DNA from: Candidatus Nanohalarchaeota archaeon
GTDB lineage: Archaea; EX4484-52; B79-G9
Assembly: GCA_003660865.1 (NCBI GenBank)
Contig: QMVA01000010.1
Span: forward strand, 1 to 18,118
DNA: 18,118 nt
Direction: 5' to 3'
This document shows, in pieces, positions 1 through 7,895 of the stretch. Numbering within the stretch: position 1 is the stretch's first letter; the number at the start of each line of letters is the position of its first letter. Below the pieces are notes generated by a model that was not told the DNA's origin, did not search any database, and worked only from the letters and a program-made list of their open reading frames with translations. A program made the position numbers and the translations under genes.

Positions 1-16
1 AGAAGAGAGGATAAAC

Positions 17-2233
17 ATGGTATATTGCGCGACATTCAAAGACATCAGCCCGCAGATGGCAGGCGAAGTCGGAATCAAGGCACTCAACATAGCAGAGTTG
101 TTTACGCAAAGATACCCGGTGCCAAGAGGCTTCGTCATAAAATCGCGCGCATTAAGTGACTACCTTCTCAAGAACAAACTCGTTGAACCCATAAACAGTA
201 TCCTTGAAAACGTTGACATAAACAACCAAACAAGCCTTACAGATGCATCCAGAAAAATCACAGGCATGATATTAGCTGGCAGCGTGCCTGAATTCCTTGC
301 AAACGAAATCAACAGCACATACAAAAACCTCTGCGTCTCAGACGACATGAAAGGCCTCAACGACGTTGCAAAAAGCATGATAAACGCAGGTCGCGGCGAC
401 CCTTACGTTGCAGTAAGAAGCTCTGCAATCGTTGAGAAGACAAACGCCTGCGCATCAGGGCTCCACGCAACCACACTAAACGTAACAGGCACACCTGCCC
501 TCACGAAATCCATCCTCAAATGCTTTGCATCATTCTACTCGGCACCGGCAATATATTACTACAAAAAAAACAACATCCGCTCACCTGAACTTGCAATAAT
601 TGTGCAGGAAATGATAACATCTGAAAAATCCGGCGTACTCTTCACAGCAAATCCGCTCACAAACAACTTAAGCGAATTCATAATCGAAAGCTCATTCGGC
701 CTCGGCGAATGCATCGCCACAGGAGAAGTCGCACCCGACAGGTATGTCCTAAACATCCAAAGCAGTTCAATCACAGAAGCCAAAGTAAACAAGAAAGCAT
801 CAACAGTAATAATAGACCAGCTCAACGGCGGGACAAAAAAAGAAAGAGTAGCAACAGCACAAGTAAGCACATCCACACTATCAACTAATGAGATCAAGGT
901 CCTCGCAGAAATCGCAGACAAGATACAAGTACACTTCAACCATCCACAGGACATAGAATGGGCAATATCCAAGCAAAGAGTATACATCCTCCAGTCAGTC
1001 CCGATAACCACATTATCTCCCGGTCAGGACCAACCCCAAACAGCACCGCAATGCGAAAACGCAATATGCTCTGGTACCCCTGCCAACAGCGGCACTGCTG
1101 AAGGTGAGATACGCATTATCAGCAGCCCATTTGAAGCAGGCACCATAAGCCAGGGCAGCATACTCGTCGCACCATCCGCATCACTTGATCTCCTGCCTGC
1201 ATTCAATCATGTGAGTGGAATTATCACAAACAATGGCGGCATGCTCTGCAACCTCGCCAAAATCTCAAGAGAGATGAACATCCCGATGATAGTAGGCACG
1301 AACGATGCAACAATTAAACTCACAAATGGAACAAACGTGACAATGCATTGCGCAAGCGCAAACATCTGCATAAACAGTACCGGAACCGAAATCATGCAGG
1401 AACAGAAAGACATCCCAAAACAAGAACCAGACAGCGATGAAGATCCGATCATTGCAACAAAAATAAAACTGAACATATCAGAAGAATCAGACTATGAAAA
1501 TATAAAAGACTCCACAGACGGCATAGGATGCATGTATCTCGACACAAACATCTCACGAACAGACACACCACAGGACATGGCATCATCTGCACCTAACCTT
1601 CCCGGCAACTTCGCAATAAAGACAATTGATACTTTCTATCCCAAAAGTGTGTGGATAAAAACAAAAGACCTGCACGATCCTGACTTCAAAAACCAGTTAA
1701 CTGAACTAAAACTAATAATCGACAAAGGATACAACAACTTGGGTATAATGTTCCCTGCCATCCATCACCAGGCCTACATTTCAAAAATAAAGAAAACAGC
1801 AGAAGAAATCGGGCTGAATCTCTCATCAATAGAATACGGCATCTCAATAGACACTCCTGCAGCATGTATACTATATGAAGACTTCTCAGGCACAGGCATA
1901 AAATTCATGTCAATCGACTACGAGAAACTAATCAGAAACACACTTGGGCTCAGCTCTGACACAAGAATAACAAACCACAATATGCATCCTGCAGTCCTTA
2001 GGCTCATCAAGGACTGCATCAGAAACTACCACAAACGAAAAATCCATACATCCCTCCACGGCAAATCCATCACAAGTCAGCATTTCGTCGAGAAACTGAT
2101 AGAATTCCACATAGACTCAATCTCAGTAAACAAAGAAGAATTCAGGATGTTAAAATACGTCGCAGCAAGAACAGAAAAAAAAATGCTCCTGGACATCATG
2201 ATGCATAGAAGCTACAACCAACACAACTACTAG
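17..2233 (+). CDS. PEP synthase-like protein, catalytic residues lost
   Basis: A 738-residue protein with the three-part layout of phosphoenolpyruvate synthase/PPDK. The N-terminal ATP-grasp domain (about 1-335) keeps VRSSA at 133-137 (Arg134), the SGVLFTANP block, the GLGE block and DIEWA. The swivelling phosphohistidine domain spans about 350-450 and the PEP/pyruvate-binding barrel about 480-730. In the family, His in the GG-x-x-x-H-A loop carries the phosphate; here the loop reads GGMLCNLAKISRE and Asn412 takes its place. The barrel Cys of the usual CG motif is His681 (SLHGKS), the Arg of the GVGLLR motif is Tyr, and the Arg of QARP is Val328. ATP binding looks possible, but PEP synthesis by the normal mechanism does not. 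Start chosen because GAGG lies 8 bases before the ATG. dph2 follows after 27 bases, probably in the same transcript. True role unknown; it may be regulatory or a different ATP-dependent transferase. Family assignment is sure, function is not. Confidence 0.85.
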   Translation: MVYCATFKDISPQMAGEVGIKALNIAELFTQRYPVPRGFVIKSRALSDYLLKNKLVEPINSILENVDINNQTSLTDASRKITGMILAGSVPEFLANEINSTYKNLCVSDDMKGLNDVAKSMINAGRGDPYVAVRSSAIVEKTNACASGLHATTLNVTGTPALTKSILKCFASFYSAPAIYYYKKNNIRSPELAIIVQEMITSEKSGVLFTANPLTNNLSEFIIESSFGLGECIATGEVAPDRYVLNIQSSSITEAKVNKKASTVIIDQLNGGTKKERVATAQVSTSTLSTNEIKVLAEIADKIQVHFNHPQDIEWAISKQRVYILQSVPITTLSPGQDQPQTAPQCENAICSGTPANSGTAEGEIRIISSPFEAGTISQGSILVAPSASLDLLPAFNHVSGIITNNGGMLCNLAKISREMNIPMIVGTNDATIKLTNGTNVTMHCASANICINSTGTEIMQEQKDIPKQEPDSDEDPIIATKIKLNISEESDYENIKDSTDGIGCMYLDTNISRTDTPQDMASSAPNLPGNFAIKTIDTFYPKSVWIKTKDLHDPDFKNQLTELKLIIDKGYNNLGIMFPAIHHQAYISKIKKTAEEIGLNLSSIEYGISIDTPAACILYEDFSGTGIKFMSIDYEKLIRNTLGLSSDTRITNHNMHPAVLRLIKDCIRNYHKRKIHTSLHGKSITSQHFVEKLIEFHIDSISVNKEEFRMLKYVAARTEKKMLLDIMMHRSYNQHNY

Positions 2234-2260
2234 AAATATCATATATTGCAGGTAATAGTT

Positions 2261-3193
2261 ATGCTTTCTCCAGATGACATCAACACAATAGAAAAATCAA
2301 TCAGGAAATACAATGCAAAAGTAATTGCACTGCAGGTCCCGGAAGGCCTGAAAACAGAAGTGCAGGCAATAGCGGGACAGATCGAAAAATCTGGAGTAAA
2401 CGTCATCATATTCGCAGATCCCTGTTTTGGTGCATGCGACATCCCGTGCACACAGATGGCGCAATACAACTGCGATCTGATAGTCCACATAGGACACTCT
2501 GAGATGTTCAAAAAACAATCCATCCCTATTGCCTATATTGAATATTTTTCCGACACAGACGTCGCAGGAATCCTCAAAAAAGAGATGACCAAACTAAAAA
2601 ACTACAAAAGTATTGCTCTTGCAACATCAATACAGCACATAAAACAGATCCCGAAAGTATCAGGCATCCTAAAAAGCCACCAAAAAAAAGTACTTATAGG
2701 AAAATCGACAATATCAAAATACCCAGGACAAGTCCTCGGATGCGACCCGTCAGCAGTAATCTCAATACAGGACAAAGCAGACTGCATCCTCTACTTCGGG
2801 ACCGGCAGATTTCATGCGCTCGGAATCGCAAAAAAGACAGACTTGCCAGTATTCCTCCTGAGCCTAGAAGACAAAAAAATACACAGCCTAAAAAAAGAAC
2901 AATTCATACTCCAGAAAAAAAAGATAATTCGAAAAGCAAAGTATGACAATGCAAAAGTCGTATGCATTGTAGCCACGACAAAGCCCGGACAGATGAACAA
3001 AAACGTAGTTGAGATAAAGAAGAAAATAGAGAAAAAAGGAAAGCGCGTATTCATAGCCATAATGGATGTAATCAAGCCGGAAAGCCTTCTGGGCATGGAC
3101 TATGACATAATCCTAAACACTGCATGCCCAAGAATCGAAGAAGATGTTGTTTTCAAAAAACCAGTCATTAATGTTGAAGATGTTCTTGAGTAA
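2261..3193 (+). CDS. dph2: 2-(3-amino-3-carboxypropyl)histidine synthase (diphthamide synthesis, archaeal Dph2)
   Basis: Predicted to catalyse the first step of diphthamide formation. A [4Fe-4S] cluster cleaves S-adenosylmethionine to an aminocarboxypropyl radical that modifies the target histidine of elongation factor 2. The 310-residue protein has the family length. It shows the three separated cysteines expected as cluster ligands: Cys55 or Cys59 in ADPCFGACD, Cys161 in QVLGCDPSA and Cys289 in NTACPRIEED. The N-terminal VPEGL and the DLIVHIGHSE segment are also typical. I chose the ATG at 2261, preceded by GGTAA; an in-frame TTG at 2246 would add five residues with no gain in similarity. 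It lies 27 bases after the PEP-synthase-like gene, so the two are probably co-transcribed, though no functional link is known. Codon use is A/C-rich like the other housekeeping genes here. Strong identification. Confidence 0.93.
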   Translation: MLSPDDINTIEKSIRKYNAKVIALQVPEGLKTEVQAIAGQIEKSGVNVIIFADPCFGACDIPCTQMAQYNCDLIVHIGHSEMFKKQSIPIAYIEYFSDTDVAGILKKEMTKLKNYKSIALATSIQHIKQIPKVSGILKSHQKKVLIGKSTISKYPGQVLGCDPSAVISIQDKADCILYFGTGRFHALGIAKKTDLPVFLLSLEDKKIHSLKKEQFILQKKKIIRKAKYDNAKVVCIVATTKPGQMNKNVVEIKKKIEKKGKRVFIAIMDVIKPESLLGMDYDIILNTACPRIEEDVVFKKPVINVEDVLE

Positions 3194-3355
3194 TACTGAA
3201 GAAAATCAATCAATTATTTCTATCAAAACATTACCTATACAGGTTCACACACAAAAGACACATAATCGATTCCATCTGAGGTATCCACCACCACACAGAA
3301 ACAAACATCTATTTACCCCCACATGGAGAGCAACAACTAAAGTAAAGGTGTATTC

Positions 3356-3481
3356 ATGAACAATAAAATAACAATCCATGGAAATTACTTGGAAGGTATG
3401 GACATTGCATATCTAATTACTAGTGGTTATGATGCATATATTATATGTATGTTCCGCACTTCTTTTTTCGTCAACCCATGA
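3356..3481 (+). CDS. small ORF, 41 aa, possibly a truncated gene start
   Basis: An ATG preceded by AAAGGTG at a good ribosome-binding distance opens a 41-codon frame beginning MNNKITIHGNYLEG and ending at TGA. The first 20 or so codons look protein-like. From about 3413 on, the same DNA is the antisense of an HD-domain remnant, so the C-terminal half is probably not native coding sequence. I read it as the first codons of a gene cut off by a rearrangement, or as a spurious ORF. No family recognised. Confidence 0.25.
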   Translation: MNNKITIHGNYLEGMDIAYLITSGYDAYIICMFRTSFFVNP

Positions 3482-3613
3482 CATCTTCTCTTTAACAATA
3501 TCATGATAAAACCACTCAAACATTAATCTCTCTGAATCCACACTTATGCCCTTTTCTTTTGAATCTTCTATTGCATCCTCAAGTTTATTGAGACCATCTA
3601 TGATGTGTGGTGT
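3413..3613 (-). pseudogene. HD-superfamily phosphohydrolase remnant (COG4339-like), out of frame with coaDE
   Basis: The last ~30 residues of the upstream CoaD-CoaE protein (LWNRLKANGDPEKAYHDLIGAY) resemble the N-terminus of COG4339 HD-superfamily proteins. The family then continues with a YH-rich HI segment and a W/F-FHD motif. In the minus strand the shifted frame from 3613 down to the TAG at 3415-3413 encodes TPHIIDGLNKLEDAIED, then LMFEWFYHDIV and DEKRSAEH, which fits that continuation. The sequence therefore looks like one protein broken by a small frame-changing deletion near 3613, which also removed the expected R-x-YH residues. The remnant stops after 66 codons, well short of the roughly 200 residues of the family, so the rest of the domain is missing. 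The family call is from memory of the motif pattern. Confidence 0.6.
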
Positions 3614-4887
3614 AGGTAAGCACCTATCAAGTCATGATATGCTTTTTCAGGATCGCCATTAGCCTTAAGCCTATTCCATAAGCCTGTAAAGCGAAGCTGA
3701 CCATATTGATCAATCTCCCTGATGATTTTATGAAATAGCGACTCGACACTTTGATGCAAATCATCTGAATTATCATAAGTGAAAAGGGTTCCATGTTTAC
3801 TCTTCTCTATATCCTCATTTATTTTCCTGATTTTCACTTTCTCTGTATACTGGCTGGACTGAATTACACGAAATTCATGTTCAGTAATCTTGCCTTTATC
3901 TATCTCTTCATCAAATCTTCTTTCCAGACTTTCATCATCTGCAGTTACAAGAACAACATTATTATTCGCTAAACCATTCATATCAGATTCAGCGACAAGT
4001 GCAGCATTGAATATAATCAATCCTTTTTCATTAAAGAGTTCATGCCTTTTTACATAGGTCATCAAGGGTTTATACAATATTTCAGTTAGTGCATTCAATA
4101 TTTCTGGTCTTTCAGCTACTTTCTCCCTTAGAACATCCCTGTTTATTGTTCCATCTTCGCACGCAACTTCTTTTCCGACTTTATCAATAATATTCTCACG
4201 CGCTTTTCTGTATATATAATCGTCCAGTTTCCCATCATATATCTGATGTATTATGGGATCCAACTCAATATTATTTACAGGAATGCCTGTTTCTTTACAT
4301 ATTCTCTCAAGTTCACTGCCAACATAAGACTTTCCGGCATTCATTACACCTGTAAGATTAATTCTGTATTGCCCCATCTTTCTCGCTTCCAGACACTGTT
4401 TGACATAAGGCGAAACAAGTTTGGCTATAGGTCCACCTCCCTCAAGTACCATTTTAGCGTAACTTGAACGGATATGTGCTACATCTTCTTCTGCAGGTAT
4501 ATATTGTGTAATCGCTTCCGCATCACTGGTTCTTCCGGCATCCCGAAGGCCTTTTTCTTCTTTATATTCTTCAGCACTTCTTATACCTCTAATGATTACC
4601 GGTATCCCATTTTCATCAACAAAGTCATAAAGAAAACCAGTATAAGATACAATCTCTACTTTTGAAGCTAATTCCGGATGGGATTCCAATGATTTATAGA
4701 TCATTTCTTCCCTTTCTTTCAGAGTAAAATCTTCATTTCTTTTTTCCGGATTCACTCCAATCCCAATAACAATTTTATCTATTTCATCCCCGTATATCTT
4801 TTCAATTTGTTCAAAAAGAAATGTATGGCCATCTGTAATAGTATCATAAGTACCTGGCACAAATATCTTTTTCACATATGATGACAT
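3598..4887 (-). CDS. coaDE: bifunctional phosphopantetheine adenylyltransferase / dephospho-CoA kinase (bacterial-type CoaD-CoaE fusion)
   Basis: Predicted to carry out the last two steps of coenzyme A synthesis. Residues 1-170 are a bacterial-type CoaD: nucleotidyltransferase motif TDGH at 18-21, RGIRSAEEYKEE from 100, and HIRSSYAKMVLEGG at 138-151, which matches the ISSSxVKE motif. Residues 174-395 resemble CoaE: P-loop GVMNAGKS at 180-187, then the DG-x-x-NRDVLREKV, NAALVAES and TYDNSDD segments. Archaea usually use a different adenylyltransferase and a GTP-dependent dephospho-CoA kinase, so this fusion looks acquired. Codons are T-rich, unlike dph2 and ubiD. ATG 4887 is preferred over the TTG one codon earlier. 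The C-terminal ~30 residues are the start of an HD domain that runs out of frame. A 56-aa ORF ends 18 bases upstream and may be co-transcribed. The last residues (YLHHTS) are probably frameshift-derived. Confidence 0.87.
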   Translation of the reverse strand: MSSYVKKIFVPGTYDTITDGHTFLFEQIEKIYGDEIDKIVIGIGVNPEKRNEDFTLKEREEMIYKSLESHPELASKVEIVSYTGFLYDFVDENGIPVIIRGIRSAEEYKEEKGLRDAGRTSDAEAITQYIPAEEDVAHIRSSYAKMVLEGGGPIAKLVSPYVKQCLEARKMGQYRINLTGVMNAGKSYVGSELERICKETGIPVNNIELDPIIHQIYDGKLDDYIYRKARENIIDKVGKEVACEDGTINRDVLREKVAERPEILNALTEILYKPLMTYVKRHELFNEKGLIIFNAALVAESDMNGLANNNVVLVTADDESLERRFDEEIDKGKITEHEFRVIQSSQYTEKVKIRKINEDIEKSKHGTLFTYDNSDDLHQSVESLFHKIIREIDQYGQLRFTGLWNRLKANGDPEKAYHDLIGAYLHHTS

Positions 4888-4905
4888 CAAAACACCAGAT
4901 ATAAA

Positions 4906-5076
4906 CTAACCCATAAACTGCGACAGAGTATCACTTTGTTCCGGAGCTTTTCCTGTAAAGTATATCTCTTGCACTGCTTCATAAGTCTCTCGACCAATAT
5001 CTAAGGTTACCATACAATCACAAGTATTGTTACTACTCTGGCGTTTTATAAGTCTATGCCCACTGAATATTCCCAT
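4906..5076 (-). CDS. small protein of unknown function upstream of coaDE, 56 aa
   Basis: A minus-strand frame from ATG 5076-5074 to TAG 4908-4906 gives a 56-residue product beginning MGIFSGHRLIKRQ and containing MVTLDIGRETYEAVQEIYF. It has no membrane segment; two cysteines occur as CDC at 19-21. It ends 18 bases before the coaDE start and begins about 30 bases downstream of a TATA-like box on the same strand, so it would be the first gene of that transcript. No family recognised. It could equally be untranslated leader; position and promoter spacing argue for a real gene. Confidence 0.42.
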   Translation of the reverse strand: MGIFSGHRLIKRQSSNNTCDCMVTLDIGRETYEAVQEIYFTGKAPEQSDTLSQFMG

Positions 5077-5102
5077 TTCATAACAACAAAAATAGCAGAA
5101 AG

Positions 5103-5120
5103 ATTATGTATATACTTTAA
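5103..5120. promoter_or_regulatory. symmetrical TATA box between divergent genes
   Basis: The 47 bases between the minus-strand small ORF (start 5076) and the plus-strand ORF (start 5124) contain GTATATAC at 5108-5115, a perfect palindrome flanked by TTTAAA on the right. It can serve as a TATA box in either direction. On the minus strand its distance to ATG 5076 fits an archaeal promoter with a short leader. On the plus strand the box is so close to the 5124 start that a leaderless start at the second ATG (5133) would fit better. Confidence 0.5.
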
Positions 5121-5123
5121 AAT

Positions 5124-5387
5124 ATGAGGAAAATGGTTACCAACCGAAGTAGAGTCACCAATAATTTGAGCAGAGTACATTTCAATATCATTATTGGTGC
5201 AAATAATTACAGTTTAGATAGATTAATCAAAAGCAGTGGACTAATGTCTGAAGAATACGCAAATTCCTATAAAGATGCGCTTAGATATATAAATTGTGAA
5301 ACCATAAATGATTTTATCATGACCATAGATCAATACATAAAAAAAGTGACTAAAAATGAACATAAGAGACCACATAAAAGACCTTGA
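5124..5387 (+). CDS. hypothetical protein, 87 aa, overlapping the ubiD-like gene
   Basis: The frame runs from ATG 5124 (alternative ATG 5133 after GAGGAAA) to TGA 5387, overlapping the start of the ubiD-like gene by 32 bases in another frame. Residues from about 30 on (SLDRLIKSSGLMSEEYANSY, then DFIMTIDQYIKK) look like a small helical protein; the last residues are lysine/proline-rich and read through the ubiD start. Codon use is T-rich and Asn-rich, like the 3200-5350 island and unlike ubiD. No family recognised. It may be a real small gene translationally linked to ubiD, or the truncated remains of a larger one. Confidence 0.42.
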   Translation: MRKMVTNRSRVTNNLSRVHFNIIIGANNYSLDRLIKSSGLMSEEYANSYKDALRYINCETINDFIMTIDQYIKKVTKNEHKRPHKRP

Positions 5388-6666
5388 AGCCAAAAACCAG
5401 CTCATAAAAATAAAAAAGCAGGTATCCACAGACTACGAAATGGCAAACATATTATCAGCGCTCGACACCCGCCCGGTAATCTTCGAAAACATCAAAGGCC
5501 AAAACACAAAAGTCATCGGCAACCTTTATTCATCAAGAGACCTTGTTGCGCGTGCCCTCAACACAAAAAAAGAAGACCTTATACACACCCTCTCAAAAGC
5601 AATAAACAACCTCAAAACCCCAAAACTAATAGAACACGCCCCCTGCCAGGAAATCATAGAAAAAGAAGTCAACCTCAAAAAACTCCCGATAATGAAATAC
5701 CTGAAAAAAGACGGCGGCCCATACATCCCATCAGCAATAGCTGTTATAAAAGATCCGAAACTCGGAAGAAACGTATGCTTTCACAGGCTAATGCTAAAAG
5801 ATAAAAACAAACTCACAGCAAGACTTGTAGAAAACAGGGGCACATATAACGCCCTCAAAAAATCAAAAGAAGACCTCGAAATCGCAATATGCATCGGCAA
5901 CTCAGCAGCGGTCCTTCTCGCCGCAGCAACATCACTAAAACCAGATCAAGACGAATTCTCACTTGCAAACGCCCTTGAAAAAACAGACCTCGTAAAATGT
6001 AAAACCGTAAATCTGGAAGTCCCCGCAGAATCAGAAATAATCCTTGAAGGAAAGATAACAAAAAAAACATCCAAAGAAGGACCATTTCTCGACCTCACAG
6101 AAACCTATGACCACGCAAGAGAACAGCCACTCATAGAGATAAACTGCATAACAAGAAGAAAAGATGCAATATACCAGACACTTCTGCCCGGGCTCACAGA
6201 ACACAAGATACTTATGGGCATGCCAAAAGAGCCCACAATATATAATGAAGTAAAAAAAGTATGCAACTGCAAAAATGTCCTACTCACCCCCGGCGGCATA
6301 GCATGGCTCCATGCAGTCATACAGATAAAAAAAGAAAGATACGATGATGCAAACCAGGCAATTAGCGCCGTATTCAGGGGCCACAATTCCCTCAAGCACT
6401 GCATCATAGTAGACGATGACATAGACATCAACAATCCAAACTCTGTAGAATGGGCAATAGCAACAAGATTTCAGGCGGACCGGGACGCAAAAATAATGCC
6501 AGAACAGCCAGGCTCATCCCTCGACCCTTCAGCAGATCACAAGAAAGGACAGAAAACAAAAACATGCAAAGTAGGCATTGACGCAACCATCCCATTTGAA
6601 AAAAACCGCGAATCATTCAAAAAAATCCCATATCCAAAAGTAGACCTCAAAGAATATCTGGATTGA
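5356..6666 (+). CDS. UbiD-family decarboxylase, probable anhydromevalonate phosphate decarboxylase
   Basis: A 436-residue UbiD-family protein: CFHRLM around 141-146, the conserved PAESEIILEG at 223-232, EGPFLDL at 241-247 and the C-terminal DDDIDINNPNSVEWAIATR block. Family members use prenylated FMN and decarboxylate unsaturated acids. Its role follows from the neighbours: the next two genes are the large and small subunits of an aconitase-X enzyme. In the archaeal modified mevalonate route that enzyme dehydrates mevalonate 5-phosphate to trans-anhydromevalonate 5-phosphate, and a UbiD homologue then decarboxylates the product to isopentenyl phosphate. The start at 5356 is preceded by GTGA 11 bases upstream, and MNIRDHI is a typical beginning. 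No prenyl-FMN-forming UbiX is visible in the window. The family is sure. The specific substrate is inferred from the operon; a UbiD acting on an aromatic acid is the less likely alternative. Confidence 0.9.
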   Translation: MNIRDHIKDLEAKNQLIKIKKQVSTDYEMANILSALDTRPVIFENIKGQNTKVIGNLYSSRDLVARALNTKKEDLIHTLSKAINNLKTPKLIEHAPCQEIIEKEVNLKKLPIMKYLKKDGGPYIPSAIAVIKDPKLGRNVCFHRLMLKDKNKLTARLVENRGTYNALKKSKEDLEIAICIGNSAAVLLAAATSLKPDQDEFSLANALEKTDLVKCKTVNLEVPAESEIILEGKITKKTSKEGPFLDLTETYDHAREQPLIEINCITRRKDAIYQTLLPGLTEHKILMGMPKEPTIYNEVKKVCNCKNVLLTPGGIAWLHAVIQIKKERYDDANQAISAVFRGHNSLKHCIIVDDDIDINNPNSVEWAIATRFQADRDAKIMPEQPGSSLDPSADHKKGQKTKTCKVGIDATIPFEKNRESFKKIPYPKVDLKEYLD

Positions 6667-6701
6667 CCAGGGAATTTCTATAAAGCAATCAAGTGCAAAA
6701 T

Positions 6702-7895
6702 ATGCAATTAACAAAAGAAGAACAGGAACTCCTCGACGGAAAACACGGCAACGCCGAAAAAAAGTCAATGGAAATACTCGTAGCACTCGGCGAAATCTAC
6801 GGCGCAGAAAAACTTATCTCCGTATCCTCCGTACAGGTTGCAGGTGTATCATATCATAACTTAGGTGACGCAGGACTAGAATACCTCGAAGAACTCGCAA
6901 AAGACGGCAAAATAAGAGTCAGAACAACCCTTAACCCCGCAGGAATGGACCTCAAAGACTGGAAAAAACAAGGCATAAGCGATGAATTTTCAGAAAAGCA
7001 GCTAAAAGTAATCAGCGCATACCAAAAACTAGGCATAGAGCCAACAGCAACATGCACACCCTACCTCATTGGAAACAAGCCAAAATTCGCCGATCACATA
7101 GCATGGTCAGAATCATCTGCCGTATGCTACGCAAACTCAGTACTCGGCGCAAAAACAAACCGCGAAGGCGGCCCCTCAGCCTTAGCATCAGCAATAACAG
7201 GAAAGACTCCGATGTACGGTATGCATCTGGATAAAGAAAGGCAGGCGCAAATCACAGTCAACATAAGCGTAGCAATAAAGACCCTTGATGACTTCAGCGC
7301 CCTTGGCTGCGCCATTGGCAGAAAAATAGAAAACAAGATACCATACATCACAGGCATAAAAGAAGCAGACACAGACCAGCTAAAAATATTCTCTGCATCA
7401 ATCGCAACCTACGGCGGAACCGCCCTCTTTCACATAGAGAATATAACCCCAAACAAAACAATAATTCCAAAAGAAAAAACAGAGATTATCCGAAAAGACA
7501 TAGACAACGCAAAAAAAGTACTGAACGACGATTGCGAAATAGACTTCGTCGCCATCGGGTGCCCGCATGCATCTCTGGACGAACTAAAACAGATTTCAAA
7601 AATGCTTGAAGGAAAGCATGTAAAAATCACGATGTGGATCTCAACTGCAAGAAAAACAATGGAACATGCAGAAAAACTAGGGATTATAAAAGCAATTAAA
7701 GACTCAGGCGCAAGTATGGCACCTGACACATGCATGGCAGTAGCCCCATTGAAAGGCAGGTTCAGATGTATGGCAACAAACTCAGCCAAAGCATGCTTTT
7801 ACGCGCGCGGCTCAAATGGTTTCAAGACACGCTTCGGCAGCACAGAACAATGCATAGAAGCAGCCATAACAGGAACATGGAAAAATCAACGGTGA
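6702..7895 (+). CDS. phosphomevalonate dehydratase large subunit (aconitase X catalytic subunit)
   Basis: A 397-residue aconitase-X (AcnX) large subunit starting MQLTKEEQELLDGKHG, as is usual in the family. It contains GVSYHNLGDAGLE, TATCTPYLIG, SNREGGPSA-like TNREGGPSALASA, GCPHAS and DTCMAVAPLKGRF. Cys118, Cys287 and Cys344 sit in these blocks and are the likely iron-sulfur ligands. In the archaeal mevalonate branch this subunit, together with the small swivelling subunit, dehydrates mevalonate 5-phosphate. The ATG at 6702 is chosen over the GTG at 6693 because it gives the family N-terminus; no strong ribosome-binding sequence precedes either. It lies 35 bases after the UbiD-like gene and overlaps the small-subunit gene by 19 bases, so the three are one operon with probable translational coupling. 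Bacterial AcnX relatives act in hydroxyproline catabolism, but nothing here supports that alternative. Confidence 0.92.
   Translation: MQLTKEEQELLDGKHGNAEKKSMEILVALGEIYGAEKLISVSSVQVAGVSYHNLGDAGLEYLEELAKDGKIRVRTTLNPAGMDLKDWKKQGISDEFSEKQLKVISAYQKLGIEPTATCTPYLIGNKPKFADHIAWSESSAVCYANSVLGAKTNREGGPSALASAITGKTPMYGMHLDKERQAQITVNISVAIKTLDDFSALGCAIGRKIENKIPYITGIKEADTDQLKIFSASIATYGGTALFHIENITPNKTIIPKEKTEIIRKDIDNAKKVLNDDCEIDFVAIGCPHASLDELKQISKMLEGKHVKITMWISTARKTMEHAEKLGIIKAIKDSGASMAPDTCMAVAPLKGRFRCMATNSAKACFYARGSNGFKTRFGSTEQCIEAAITGTWKNQR

Noticed and set aside
2740..2946. Plus-strand 68-aa ORF inside dph2
   Set aside because: Wholly inside a confidently identified gene in another frame, with an Arg/Lys/Pro-rich product typical of a shifted reading of A/C-rich codons.
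3144..3359. Plus-strand 71-aa ORF crossing the end of dph2
   Set aside because: Starts inside dph2, no ribosome-binding site, low-complexity His/Pro/Thr content; the sequence after dph2 looks intergenic.
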